Part shown: positions 1 to 7,862 of the stretch, piece by piece
Layout: each line of letters begins with the position of its first letter
Position numbering within the stretch: the stretch's first letter is position 1
Assembly (NCBI RefSeq): GCF_001434815.1
Contig: NZ_AZDU01000010.1
Coordinates: 1-49,158, forward strand
Source of the DNA: Lactobacillus equicursoris DSM 19284 = JCM 14600 = CIP 110162
Lineage (GTDB): Bacteria > Bacillota > Bacilli > Lactobacillales > Lactobacillaceae
Length of the DNA stretch: 49,158 nucleotides
Reading direction: 5' to 3'
Translations under genes and position numbers: made by a program
Notes under the pieces: generated by a model
Database searches by the model: none
Told to the model about the DNA's origin: nothing
Seen by the model: only the letters and a program-made list of their open reading frames with translations

Positions 1-277
1 GTACTAAGGATTGGGGCGGTTGTCAATTAGGACTGCAGGCAGATTTTTTGAAAAAAATTGCCAAAATCCGCCCCGCCCTTACGGCCGTCTAGCCTCACCC
101 CGCTTTAAGCAAAAAGCAATATCCCGGTATATCAACACTTGATCTTGTGGGCACACTTTGACAGAGCCACTAAATATTGATATCATACTAGATGTGTTAG
201 AAATCAAGGCGCTCTGAGACTTCTTTGGCAAAGCGCGGCCGGAACCCTATTACCCTTTATCCTATAAAACTATTCCC
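1..277. other. Non-coding left flank
   Basis: I see no convincing gene here. The stretch is a mix of GC-rich and A/T-tract sequence without a coding frame that has a ribosome site. It may hold the edge of an older insertion; the string GATATCATACT at 179-189 also occurs at 2409-2419 upstream of the transposase. Confidence 0.4.
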
Positions 278-334
278 AAATCCGGCCAAATACAAGAGCG
301 TCCTCCTTTCTGGCATAACCGTCATAAACATCAA

Positions 335-370
335 GAGCACCCGCCAGCCAGCGGGTGCTCTTCTTTTTTT
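335..370 (+). terminator. Rho-independent terminator reading rightward
   Basis: A perfect 10-bp stem, GAGCACCCGC with GCGGGTGCTC (335-344 and 351-360), closes a 6-nt loop and is followed by TTCTTTTTTT. It points to the right, yet no plus-strand gene precedes it inside the window. It may protect the element from incoming transcription or belong to a gene left of the window. Confidence 0.75.
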
Positions 371-401
371 GCTAATTTCCCAGGATTTTACAACTCAAAC
401 C

Positions 402-438
402 ATACGGCTGACAGATTTTCTGCCAGCCGTATTTCTTT
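402..438. terminator. Hairpin downstream of the IS accessory ORF
   Basis: ATACGGCTG (402-410) and CAGCCGTAT (424-432) form a 9-bp stem directly beyond the stop of the accessory ORF. The T-rich side is on the plus strand (TTCTTTTA), so it would stop rightward transcription better than leftward. It may mainly be an end structure of the element. Confidence 0.4.
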
Positions 439-656
439 TATGCATGACTTTCCAGAAACGCGAGGATCTCAGCTTTAGTTCGGGTACTTTTATCAATAGC
501 TTTTAGTAATTCCTCCTGCTCCCGGTGCTTCTTGAGCTCATAGAGAGCATCTAGTTTCTGCGATACTTTATCGCAGCGCTCTTTAAGGCGCCGGAGTTGT
601 TCTTCGGTTTGGGAGATCTCGGCTTCAATTGTCTTAATACTCTTCGTTCTCGGCAT
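438..656 (-). CDS. Small coiled-coil protein associated with the IS
   Basis: A 72-residue protein starting MPRTKSIKT that is almost wholly charged helix: an E/Q/L/R-rich coiled coil at about residues 8-50, then a short C-terminal helix (KAEILAFLESHA). It overlaps the last 23 bp of the transposase gene in another frame, so translation is probably coupled. The ribosome site is weak. Short coiled-coil proteins of this kind (DUF3847/DUF4315-like) are common passengers of mobile elements; that family link is from memory and not certain. Longer starts upstream (to 713) would lie inside the transposase gene. Function unknown; it could be an accessory factor for transposition. Confidence 0.6.
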   Translation of the reverse strand: MPRTKSIKTIEAEISQTEEQLRRLKERCDKVSQKLDALYELKKHREQEELLKAIDKSTRTKAEILAFLESHA

Positions 657-2385
657 CTTCATCATCATCTTTCTGTTCTTCTGGCATTGCGGCGTTCTGG
701 ATATCTTTTCCAATCAGTCTTGCCTGTGCCTTGATCCATTCTTCGTCCAGTCCAAAGGCCCCTAGTATTACTTTCTGGGTAGCTGTGACTGCGTGATCTA
801 GCTTATAATTGCCGTTCGGTTGGCGTATCAGCTCAATCTTTTCGAGCTCTTTCAGTGCTGAAGGTACGCTCAAATAGTTAGGCTTGCCCGGCATTTCGGC
901 TTTGCGCTTTCTCAAAAGCGTGTAGATTCTTGCACGGATTATCAAAGCGATGAACTGAATGAAGATCTTGGCTTCGGCTGCTTGACTGCTTGCGACTCTG
1001 AATGAGCGATTGCCAAGGAAGGCCTTATCACTGCCAAACAGCTTCTCTGAGATATCGCGGCTCTTGTAAAGATTCAAGGCTTCAGAGGCCGTCATCTTTT
1101 CGGAGGTCACGATCGCGAAATAGCCGCACAGCTGCAGCTCTCGTTCGATGACATCTTCCCGTTCCTCGTAGCCATAGAACTTGTCTTTGTGGTAGGTGAG
1201 CTTGAAATAATGCTCGTATCGCTTTGGAAGCTTGTATTCTCTGCCTTTTATCTTGTCCATCTCGGCTTCCATTCTGTCCAAATCAGCTTCCAGTCTAGCA
1301 CGCTCGCTAGCCTGCTTCTTGGCCTTGTAGTAGATGTGGAAATAGCGGTCAGTGTCGTCATCCGCGTACAGCTTGGCTTTAACCGTTATGCCATAAGTCC
1401 GGTAAGCCTTGATGGAGCAGGCTCTCTTTGATTCGAATTCACCCATGTGCTCCATAATCAAGCCGTGTACAAAGGAGGCCCTGCCTTTAACCATCATCAC
1501 GAAATCATAGTCGCACGAGTCCATGAATTGGATGTTAGCCTTACTGAAGTATCCACGATCAAGGATGAAACCTATCTTCTTATAGCCGTAGCCGCGAATC
1601 TTCTCCAGCATGTATTTCAGCTGCGAGACATCCACGATACTGCCCGGGTAGCTCTCGTAAAGCAGGGGCTTCTCATTGGTCATGTCGTAAGCAATCGAGT
1701 AGTTGATGATTGGCGCGCCAACGTCATTCTTAGGGTGACCGTATTCCGCCATCTCAATATCTCCAGCCTTGCAGTTCTTGTTGGTGGACTCATAGGAAAC
1801 GTAGATTTTCTCGTTCTTGTCGTGGGTGGCGTTCCAGCTGTTCAAGAAGTCGACCCTGTCATTATCATCGATCTCGCGAATGAAGCGCGAGATTGTAGAG
1901 TCGCTGTAAATCTTGTTCTGTGGCGTCATCAATGGGTGGTTGTAGGCATAATCCGGGAAGTGCTGAGCCACGTTGCTTTCTGCGATAACTGAATACGCGG
2001 CGAGATCAAGAAGCAGCCCTTTTCCCCGGTCATCCCAACGCTTCAAATGTTCAGCCAGCTTGTAGTCTTCAATAATTCGTCTGACTACAGAGAAGGCACC
2101 AATGCGGATACAGCTGCTTCTGGATTCGCTGACTGGCTCAGCCGCCGTTCCTTCGGCGGGAATCTCGATATCTGGGAAGAACTTTTCGAAGTTGGGGTTA
2201 GGAAACATCATTCCAGGATGATCTGGGTCAGCTTTCCCAATGGTCGTTCTTCTAGCAACGTTGTATTTCTTCTCGGGAAGGTACTCTCTAGCATAAGTGT
2301 ATTCGATGTAGGTAGTCTTACCCCGTTTATTTCTGGAAATTTTACCAGTGTTCTTAGGAATATTAACCAGGCAGTTGTAGTACAT
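634..2385 (-). CDS. IS4-superfamily (IS1634-like) DDE transposase
   Basis: Encodes 583 residues from the ATG at 2385, chosen because AAAGGAGG sits 5 nt upstream; a longer reading to 2421 begins inside the promoter palindrome. The N-terminal domain (to about 110) is typical of this group. The catalytic core follows: LDRGYFS holds the second acidic residue, and the Y-(2)-R-(3)-E-(6)-K signature of IS4-type enzymes is complete in YKSRDISEKLFGSDK. The C-terminus is acidic (EEQKDDDEDAENEEY). One oddity: at the first catalytic position the gene reads YESTN (codon GAG), where I would expect YDSTN. If Glu cannot replace Asp, this copy is inactive although the frame is intact. Confidence 0.85.
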   Translation of the reverse strand: MYYNCLVNIPKNTGKISRNKRGKTTYIEYTYAREYLPEKKYNVARRTTIGKADPDHPGMMFPNPNFEKFFPDIEIPAEGTAAEPVSESRSSCIRIGAFSVVRRIIEDYKLAEHLKRWDDRGKGLLLDLAAYSVIAESNVAQHFPDYAYNHPLMTPQNKIYSDSTISRFIREIDDNDRVDFLNSWNATHDKNEKIYVSYESTNKNCKAGDIEMAEYGHPKNDVGAPIINYSIAYDMTNEKPLLYESYPGSIVDVSQLKYMLEKIRGYGYKKIGFILDRGYFSKANIQFMDSCDYDFVMMVKGRASFVHGLIMEHMGEFESKRACSIKAYRTYGITVKAKLYADDDTDRYFHIYYKAKKQASERARLEADLDRMEAEMDKIKGREYKLPKRYEHYFKLTYHKDKFYGYEEREDVIERELQLCGYFAIVTSEKMTASEALNLYKSRDISEKLFGSDKAFLGNRSFRVASSQAAEAKIFIQFIALIIRARIYTLLRKRKAEMPGKPNYLSVPSALKELEKIELIRQPNGNYKLDHAVTATQKVILGAFGLDEEWIKAQARLIGKDIQNAAMPEEQKDDDEDAENEEY

Positions 2386-2400
2386 GATGGCCTCCTTTGC

Positions 2401-2464
2401 TGAGTATGATATCATACTCAAATTATAACATAGAAAAGCACATCAATGCAAGCAAAGATGTGCT
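2401..2464 (-). promoter_or_regulatory. Transposase promoter with operator-like palindromes
   Basis: On the minus strand, TTGCAT (2446-2451) and TATAAT (2422-2427) are 18 bp apart. A perfect 20-bp palindrome, TGAGTATGATATCATACTCA (2401-2420), lies between the -10 box and the ribosome site. A second inverted repeat, AGCACATC/GATGTGCT (2437-2444, 2457-2464), brackets the -35 region. The palindromes could bind a repressor or form mRNA structure limiting transposase expression. Confidence 0.65.
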
Positions 2465-2548
2465 AAAAATACAGTATTTTTGCGGGTTTAGGGCACTTTC
2501 TCAGAGGACTTGAGTTTGATTGCTCTGGGAAGTTAGCATTTTTACAAG

Positions 2549-2896
2549 TCAATCACACAGGTGTAGGCCTAGCTCCATCACCCGGTCGTAGTCGATCGTG
2601 TACCAGAGGGTGCGGTCTTGCGGATCGGAGTTGTAGCTGGCGACCCGGACGAGGCCGAGGCGGCAGAGGTCTTTGAAGTAGCTGCGAAGCGTGGTCTCTG
2701 ACTTGATCCAGGGGAAGACGTCGCTTTGCCAGGAGGCGATGGAGCGGCAGACCCAGACGGCGCCGTTTTTGAAATTGGTGGAGTCGCAGAGCTGGTTGTG
2801 GAGCTGCTGGAGGACGATCGCCTCTTGCAGGCTGCCAAGGGAGGCGGCGAGGTCGGGGTAAACCGCGATTGGGGATGCGTCGAATAATAGTGTCAT
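2549..2896 (-). CDS. Winged-helix domain protein, phage-replication-like
   Basis: 115 residues, start at 2896 with AAAGGAG 6 nt upstream. It is almost entirely one predicted winged helix: a helix around LQEAIVLQQLHNQL, then WQSDVFPWIKSETTLRSYFKDLCRLGLVRV, then DRTLWYTIDYDRVMELG, which would be the wing and a last helix. This resembles the N-terminal DNA-binding half of phage or plasmid replisome-organiser proteins, but no partner domain follows. GC content is high, unlike the AT-rich abiH next to it. It may be a truncated phage gene or a stand-alone regulator. Confidence 0.65.
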   Translation of the reverse strand: MTLLFDASPIAVYPDLAASLGSLQEAIVLQQLHNQLCDSTNFKNGAVWVCRSIASWQSDVFPWIKSETTLRSYFKDLCRLGLVRVASYNSDPQDRTLWYTIDYDRVMELGLHLCD

Positions 2897-3016
2897 GTTT
2901 TTCTCCTTTCCGCCAAGTGGCGGGTAATTTACGATGTGTTAATTTGGAAAAAATCCTTCCACTATTACTAACGATTCGAGATGGTAAAGTTCGCCAAAAT
3001 TTGGTGGGAATGTTGG

Positions 3017-3051
3017 GAAAAATAATCGAGCAACCTGGGGGATGCTCGATT
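3017..3051 (-). terminator. Terminator of the abiH gene
   Basis: AATCGAGCA (3024-3032) pairs with TGCTCGATT (3043-3051); on the minus strand the stem is followed by ATTTTTC. It starts 33 bp past the abiH stop codon. Confidence 0.75.
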
Positions 3052-3083
3052 TTGTGGGGGGCATCTTTCGATTCAAGCCCCCC

Positions 3084-4361
3084 TTATATTTTAGGCCCTG
3101 GTATCACACTTAATCTATTTTCTAAATTCATCTTATATATGAGGTTCTCACCATGCGAATTATCTAAAGTACTACCGTAATCACTTAAAAGCTTATATAA
3201 CCTGGTCGTAGCACCTTTTCTCTCACTGAAACTTTCAACATCAGTTTTTCCAGGTTTATAGTAGTATTCAACTTTGCATCTTGAGTGATACAGATCGTTT
3301 TCATCAAACAATGCTTCAAAATACGAGTAATCTGCTTTGCTTAACGAGTGACCGTAAATTGTGATTACATTTCGATTTTTATACCCTGCTGAGCTTCTAA
3401 TTGCATTTACATTCTCTTCAACTACTCTATAGGACTTCGTAAATGCGATACGTAAATCATCTTCATCAGAAATATTGTGACTATCAATTCCAAATATTGG
3501 AGAAGCGAAATTCGGATCAGGTAAATTATTTGATAGCCCATGAATGTTGGTCCATGTTTTTAAACTATAATCGCCTATAAATTTATCCCACATATCCTTA
3601 AATACTTCATCCAAAGAATAGTTAAAACTCAACACATCAATTTCATCATTTTCCATTTCTTCAGTAGTTACCGTATTTTGAGGATGAATTGATATTTCTT
3701 TTAATAAATCAATTGCCTTACGGATATAGCTATCTTCTGAGACGGTTTGATCAAATTGCTTTGAAATAAATTCTCCAAAGACAAATTCAAATTTATTTAA
3801 TTCAGTTAGCATCTCAGTGGCAATTTCATTTTTATCGCCCTCTCCAACAAAAGAAATTTTATTTACTACTTCTCTAAAAAGACTACGTCCGCTATTATGT
3901 CCAAATTGAATTCCTATATCATCACTATATTGGACATTGCTTTTAATTTTACTTCTCGGCACGAATAAGATAGAAAGCACCTCTAAAATTATAGTTTCAA
4001 CATCTTGCCATTCATACGACTTTACATCTTTCCCCACACATATCTGCGCAAATAGGAAAATAATATCCCAACGATTTAGTGTAGTGTTTTTTGACCACTC
4101 CTTAGAATATGCTTTAAACTTATCAGACTCTGGTAATTTATCTTTAACATATGCAGAATATTCATCTGTTCCTTTCAGTTTCACATATATTTCGTTTCGT
4201 TTCTTATTCAGGATGTTAGACATCTTATTTAAGTTGTTAAATTCTTGATTATTGCTATCACAAAATAGTTCTTGAAACCTATTTAAAAAGAAATCAGAAT
4301 AGTTACTTTTCAGTCCACATGCGAGATCGAAACCATTTCCTAAAACAATAAGTTGCTTCAA
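3084..4361 (-). CDS. abiH: AbiH-family abortive infection protein
   Basis: 425 residues. The N-terminus MKQLIVLGNGFDLACGLKSNYSDFF is the AbiH signature (GNGFDL, then a SYSDF-like motif), and near the C-terminus IYGHSLSKADYSYFEALF matches the family's second conserved block. AbiH was described as a lactococcal phage-abortive protein; its biochemical activity is not well settled. The start is TTG at 4361 with GGAAG 4 nt upstream; a nearby ATG is in another frame. Base composition is much more AT-rich than the housekeeping genes, which suggests horizontal transfer. It lies next to the type I R-M locus and has its own terminator, so it is probably a single-gene defence unit. Confidence 0.85.
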   Translation of the reverse strand: MKQLIVLGNGFDLACGLKSNYSDFFLNRFQELFCDSNNQEFNNLNKMSNILNKKRNEIYVKLKGTDEYSAYVKDKLPESDKFKAYSKEWSKNTTLNRWDIIFLFAQICVGKDVKSYEWQDVETIILEVLSILFVPRSKIKSNVQYSDDIGIQFGHNSGRSLFREVVNKISFVGEGDKNEIATEMLTELNKFEFVFGEFISKQFDQTVSEDSYIRKAIDLLKEISIHPQNTVTTEEMENDEIDVLSFNYSLDEVFKDMWDKFIGDYSLKTWTNIHGLSNNLPDPNFASPIFGIDSHNISDEDDLRIAFTKSYRVVEENVNAIRSSAGYKNRNVITIYGHSLSKADYSYFEALFDENDLYHSRCKVEYYYKPGKTDVESFSERKGATTRLYKLLSDYGSTLDNSHGENLIYKMNLENRLSVIPGPKI

Positions 4362-4389
4362 ATTCTTCCATCCTCTTTCACTAAAATCG

Positions 4390-4417
4390 GTATTACATAT
4401 GCAACACTAACTTTCAA
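4390..4417 (-). promoter_or_regulatory. Possible abiH promoter
   Basis: On the minus strand TTGAAA (4412-4417) is followed after 16 bp by TAATAC (4390-4395), about 30 bp before the TTG start. It is a moderate match and the only candidate close to the gene. Confidence 0.4.
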
Positions 4418-4526
4418 TTAGAGCATTGTCTTCTCTATGAGAGTCTACCATAGTTTAGCAGAGCATAGAAAATAACCTTTAATCTCTGTTAACTTTAAAA
4501 AATCACTTTTTTGGGAGCAACATAAA

Positions 4527-5648
4527 TTGGTAGACCTTTCAGAAGAGGTTAAGGGGAATGATGGTGTGGTAGATGGGCTCCCTATCCTAACTATTTCTGC
4601 TGCAAATGGTTGGATGAATCAAAAAGATAGATTTTCTCAAGTCATCGCAGGAAGCGAATTGAAGAAATATACTTTACTAAAAAAAGGAGAACTTTCATAT
4701 AATCACGGCAATTCTAAACTAGCTAAATTCGGTGCCGTCTTTGAACTTGATTCATATAAAGAGGCTTTAGTGCCTAGAGTTTATCACAGCTTTAAAATGG
4801 TCAATGGAAACAGTCCATCCTTTATTGAGTATTTATTCGCTACTAAGCGTCCAGATCGTGAGCTTTCAAAGCTAATTACATCTGGTGCTCGAATGGACGG
4901 GTTACTCAACATAAATAAGAAAGACTTTTTTGGTATAAAGCTAAAAGTACCTACACCTCAAGAACAAACAAAAATATCAAAACTTCTGAGAGGACTAGAT
5001 CGCACTATTACCTTGCATGAGGAAAAGCAGAGACAGCTAGAACAGCTTAAAAAGGCACTTCTACAGAAGATGTTTGCTGATAAAAAGGAATATCCTGAGC
5101 TTAGGTTTAATGGATTTAGTGATAGTTGGAATAAAAACAAAGTTTCCGAGTTATTTACAATTACACGGGGATATGTACTTCCGGCAAAAGATACTAAGCC
5201 TACCCCAGAAGGAGACTATTGTTATCCTGTATATTCGTCTCAGACAGCACAAAATGGTCTCATGGGATACTACAACAAATATCTATATAAAGACGCAATC
5301 ACCTGGACAACCGATGGTGCTAATGCAGGAACAGTCAGATTTAGAACGGGAAAATTTTATTGTACAAATGTTTGCGGAGTTCTCTTAACTAAGAAAGCAA
5401 AAGCATCTGAAATGATAGCAATGGCTTTGAATAAAGTGACTAAGAAATACGTTTCGTATGTTGGTAATCCCAAGCTGATGAATAATGTGATGGGAGAAAT
5501 CGTAATCTCCTTGCCTACAAATACTGAAGAGCAGAACAATTTGTCTTTTCTCTTTAATAATCTAGAAAGAGCTATTATACTTACCGAGCATAAGATTGAA
5601 CAACTAAAATCCCTCAAGCAAGCCCTCTTACAACAAATGTTCATTTAA
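4527..5648 (+). CDS. hsdS': Headless HsdS specificity cassette (silent hsdS')
   Basis: 373 residues in frame from a poor TTG start; the homologous frame really begins at 4476 and is closed upstream by TAA at 4473-4475. It contains two target-recognition domains (about residues 1-135 and 195-330), each followed by the conserved helix (LHEEKQRQLEQLKKALLQ and IEQLKSLKQALLQQMFI). What is missing is the N-terminal start and the leader KLRFKGFTDD seen in the active hsdS at 7862. No ribosome site or promoter is visible, so it should be silent until recombination joins it to the expressed head. It faces the active hsdS across the recombinase gene. The second domain differs in sequence from that of hsdS, so inversion would change DNA specificity. 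Confidence 0.85.
   Translation: MVDLSEEVKGNDGVVDGLPILTISAANGWMNQKDRFSQVIAGSELKKYTLLKKGELSYNHGNSKLAKFGAVFELDSYKEALVPRVYHSFKMVNGNSPSFIEYLFATKRPDRELSKLITSGARMDGLLNINKKDFFGIKLKVPTPQEQTKISKLLRGLDRTITLHEEKQRQLEQLKKALLQKMFADKKEYPELRFNGFSDSWNKNKVSELFTITRGYVLPAKDTKPTPEGDYCYPVYSSQTAQNGLMGYYNKYLYKDAITWTTDGANAGTVRFRTGKFYCTNVCGVLLTKKAKASEMIAMALNKVTKKYVSYVGNPKLMNNVMGEIVISLPTNTEEQNNLSFLFNNLERAIILTEHKIEQLKSLKQALLQQMFI
5064..5083 (+). repeat. Central hsdS recombination repeat, copy in hsdS'
   Basis: CAGAAGATGTTTGCTGATAA encodes the conserved QKMFADK linker between the two recognition domains. The same 20 bp occur inverted at 7264-7283. Nearby blocks are also shared (an 18-bp block starting TTGCATGAGG and a 14-bp block starting CTAGAACAGC), with a few mismatches between. 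Confidence 0.8.
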
Positions 5649-5651
5649 CCT

Positions 5652-5690
5652 AAAATCTCCCTAGCAAGATATTTGCTAAGGAGATTTTTT
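5652..5690 (+). terminator. Terminator of hsdS' that contains the recombinase ribosome site
   Basis: Positions 5652-5660 and 5662-5666 pair with 5674-5678 and 5680-5688 (14 pairs, one C/A mismatch, 7-nt loop), ending in a run of T. The AAGGAG of the next gene (5678-5683) is part of the 3' arm. The hairpin would thus both stop transcription from hsdS' and hide the recombinase ribosome site in any read-through mRNA. Confidence 0.8.
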
Positions 5691-6608
5691 ATGCGAAAGA
5701 AACAAATTTTACTACAAGACTACTTTGCCCAGTGGATCAGCGTCTACAAAGATGGCGCTGTACGAGAACGTACTTTGGAAAAGTACTGGCTATCATATCG
5801 GCACTTGAAAAAGATTGCACCAGATTTGAAGCTAGTCGATGTAACACGACTTGAGTACCAACAGATCCTCAATACTTTTGCCAAGACTCACGAAAAAGCT
5901 ACAACGATGGACTTCCATCATCAGCTAAAAGCGGCCTTGATGGATGCTTACGACGAAGGCTATCTCAAACGTGACCCGACACGTAAGGTTGTTGTGAAAG
6001 GCAAAGAACCATCTGAGAAAAAGGCCAAGTATCTCAACGAATTTGAGCTTAAGCTGCTTTTACGTCACTTAGACCTGTCCACTTTTCCTAGCTTTGATTG
6101 GCTGATTCTAGTAATTGCCAAAACTGGGTTGCGTTTCGGCGAGGCTTTGGGAATTACCAAAAACAATATCGATCTAGAACACCAAACCATCAACGTTGAT
6201 AAAACTTGGGATTATAAGAGCTATTCTGGTGGTTTTAGACCGACCAAGAACACTTCATCAGTCCGTAAAGTATCGATTGATTGGAAACTTGCGATGCAAT
6301 TGAACCGAGTTATTCAAGATTTTCCTGATGATAAGCCATTATTTGCTCAAAAGCGTGTCTTCAATTCAACAGTAAATAACATTCTGAAGAAGTACTGCGA
6401 GGAGTTAGGAATAACTGTCATCTCAGTGCACGGCCTACGCCACACTCATGCATCACTACTACTTTTTGCTGGTGTTTCGATTGCAAGTGTTGCAAAAAGA
6501 CTTGGGCATGCCGATATGACGACTACTCAGCAAACATATCTCCACATTATTCAAGAGCTTGAGAATAAAGATAACTCGAAAATCATGCAACACTTGGCTT
6601 CGCTGTAA
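5691..6608 (+). CDS. Tyrosine recombinase of the hsdS shuffling locus
   Basis: 305 residues from ATG 5691 (AAGGAG 7 nt upstream). An N-terminal SAM-like core-binding domain (about 8-95) is followed by the catalytic domain with the full active site: R148 (TGLRFGEAL), K186, H247 and R250 (HGLRHTHAS), H273 (LGH) and Y283 (TYLHI). The length fits XerC/integrase-like enzymes. Its position between two oppositely oriented hsdS genes is the arrangement of recombinases known to invert hsdS segments in type I R-M loci, so that is its probable substrate; a phage origin is less likely because no other phage gene is adjacent. Its ribosome site is embedded in a hairpin, implying tight control. No separate promoter is obvious. 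Confidence 0.9.
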   Translation: MRKKQILLQDYFAQWISVYKDGAVRERTLEKYWLSYRHLKKIAPDLKLVDVTRLEYQQILNTFAKTHEKATTMDFHHQLKAALMDAYDEGYLKRDPTRKVVVKGKEPSEKKAKYLNEFELKLLLRHLDLSTFPSFDWLILVIAKTGLRFGEALGITKNNIDLEHQTINVDKTWDYKSYSGGFRPTKNTSSVRKVSIDWKLAMQLNRVIQDFPDDKPLFAQKRVFNSTVNNILKKYCEELGITVISVHGLRHTHASLLLFAGVSIASVAKRLGHADMTTTQQTYLHIIQELENKDNSKIMQHLASL

Positions 6609-6612
6609 ATGT

Positions 6613-6648
6613 AAAAGGATAACGACTGATTTGTCGTTATCCTTTTTT
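6613..6648. terminator. Bidirectional terminator between recombinase and hsdS
   Basis: A perfect 14-bp stem (6613-6626 with 6633-6646) with a 6-nt loop has A-rich and T-rich flanks on both sides. It separates the converging recombinase and hsdS genes, whose stop codons are 46 bp apart. Confidence 0.9.
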
Positions 6649-6650
6649 GC

Positions 6651-7862
6651 TTAGATGAACATTTGTTGGAGTAGAGCTCGTTTTAGTTGTTTTAAGTATT
6701 CAAGCTTTTGTGCATGAAATGTGATAGTATGATCAAGAATTTGAAAAAATTTACCAATTTTATGCTGCTCATTATATGTTATAGGAACAGGTATGTTTCC
6801 AGAAAGCCATTCTTCATTTGAAATATTCATTGTGTTTTTAGCACCTTTTCTAACCAAAGGTGCTAAGTAGTAATTAGTTCGAAAAGGTATATCGAAGTAA
6901 GAATATATATAATGCGGTGAGATACCTTCTCTAGCTTTATTAACTATGTACAAAGGTGATACGATACCTGTTTCGTCTCCGACAATTTTTATTATTCCGT
7001 ATGGCTTTTCTTTTAAAGGTGATTTGGTATAAATAATATCGTTTGAATCGACAATTTTATATTTTGATAAATCATCACCAGCAAAACTTCTGCCATGAAA
7101 CTTTATCTGATTTACACAACCAAATTCATCAGATACTGCTAAAACATCTTCTTTTCCGAATTTAGTTTTATTTTTTTCATTGTAAATCTTGAGTATTTTT
7201 CCGAGCTTAATTATTTTCCAAGATCCATTGAATCCTTTGAATCGAATTTCCGGATACCCAGTCTTATCAGCAAACATCTTCTGCAAAAGCGCCTTCTTAA
7301 GCTGTTCTAGTTGCTCCTGCTTTTCCTCATGCAAGTAAATAGCGTGATCAAGAGATTGAAAAAGTTTGCCAATTTTTTCTTGTTCAGGTTCATTAGGGTG
7401 AAAGATTTCTGCTTTCTTTAAATCGTTAGAATTAATACTTTCAAAAGTTGAGCCGGTACTATACTTCCTCCAAAAGCTATCTTGGTTCATCTTATCTAAC
7501 AATTGATAGATAAATTTATTCCCTTTTATTGCAGCAACACCTCTACCAATTACTATAGGATAATTTGTTATACCTACATCACCGACAGGTGCTCGAACGC
7601 TTAAAATAATATCATCTTTATCAGCCGTTTTAGTAACTTGTTTAGTCCAAACTCTAGGGACAACATGACCATTTTCTAAGTCAGCATTTCCTTGAACTAA
7701 AATATGGTCCTCTAGATTATCGGTATAATTTATCGAACTAGGTGACTGTCCCATGACAATTTTAACTATATCCCCTAAATGTCCATGCTCCCAATCGTCA
7801 GTGAACCCTTTAAACCGCAGTTTTGGAGCCTTTTTTTCGTCTTTTGCATCCCTTTTAGTCAT
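6651..7862 (-). CDS. hsdS: Type I restriction enzyme specificity subunit HsdS (active copy)
   Basis: 403 residues starting MTKRDAKDEKKAPKL; the ATG overlaps the hsdM stop in ATGACTAA, so translation is coupled. The leader KLRFKGFTDDWE opens recognition domain 1. A conserved helix (LHEEKQEQLEQLKKALLQKMFADK) leads to domain 2, and a second helix ends in ALLQQMFI. HsdS selects the bipartite DNA target and bridges the two HsdM subunits. The variable domains are AT-rich and the conserved parts near-identical to hsdS' at 4527-5648, a sign of domain shuffling. This is the only hsdS copy with a start and upstream hsdRM genes, so it is the expressed allele in this assembly. Confidence 0.95.
   Translation of the reverse strand: MTKRDAKDEKKAPKLRFKGFTDDWEHGHLGDIVKIVMGQSPSSINYTDNLEDHILVQGNADLENGHVVPRVWTKQVTKTADKDDIILSVRAPVGDVGITNYPIVIGRGVAAIKGNKFIYQLLDKMNQDSFWRKYSTGSTFESINSNDLKKAEIFHPNEPEQEKIGKLFQSLDHAIYLHEEKQEQLEQLKKALLQKMFADKTGYPEIRFKGFNGSWKIIKLGKILKIYNEKNKTKFGKEDVLAVSDEFGCVNQIKFHGRSFAGDDLSKYKIVDSNDIIYTKSPLKEKPYGIIKIVGDETGIVSPLYIVNKAREGISPHYIYSYFDIPFRTNYYLAPLVRKGAKNTMNISNEEWLSGNIPVPITYNEQHKIGKFFQILDHTITFHAQKLEYLKQLKRALLQQMFI
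7264..7283 (-). repeat. Central hsdS recombination repeat, copy in hsdS
   Basis: TTATCAGCAAACATCTTCTG is the exact inverse of 5064-5083. It lies at the boundary between the first helical spacer and recognition domain 2. Confidence 0.8.

Larger units (their letters stand above)
278..2489 (-). mobile_element. Insertion sequence, IS4 superfamily (IS1634-like)
   Basis: A DDE transposase with its own promoter and a small second ORF make up the element. The ends are uncertain. The best candidate terminal inverted repeats are 278-293 and the reverse complement of 2474-2489, matching at 12 of 16 positions (AAAtCCG...AAATAC). I do not see a clean target-site duplication, so the ends could lie elsewhere within about 100 bp. 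The IS1634-like placement comes from the transposase N-terminus and its YREK motif. Confidence 0.5.
4511..7794. repeat. Invertible segment bounded by hsdS/hsdS' inverted repeats
   Basis: TTGGGAGCA at 4511-4519 recurs inverted as TGCTCCCAA at 7786-7794, each at the first target-recognition domain (reading WEQH and WEHG). Two further inverted pairs lie inside: the 20-bp pair 5064-5083/7264-7283 in the central conserved region and the 14-bp pair 5631-5644/6655-6668 at the 3' ends. Inversion between outer repeats would exchange both recognition domains, and between central repeats only the second. The recombinase gene sits in the middle, as in known hsdS-inverting loci. Confidence 0.75.

Noticed and set aside
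225-506. 93-codon plus-strand frame
   Set aside because: Runs through a strong terminator and over the accessory ORF of the IS; no ribosome site.
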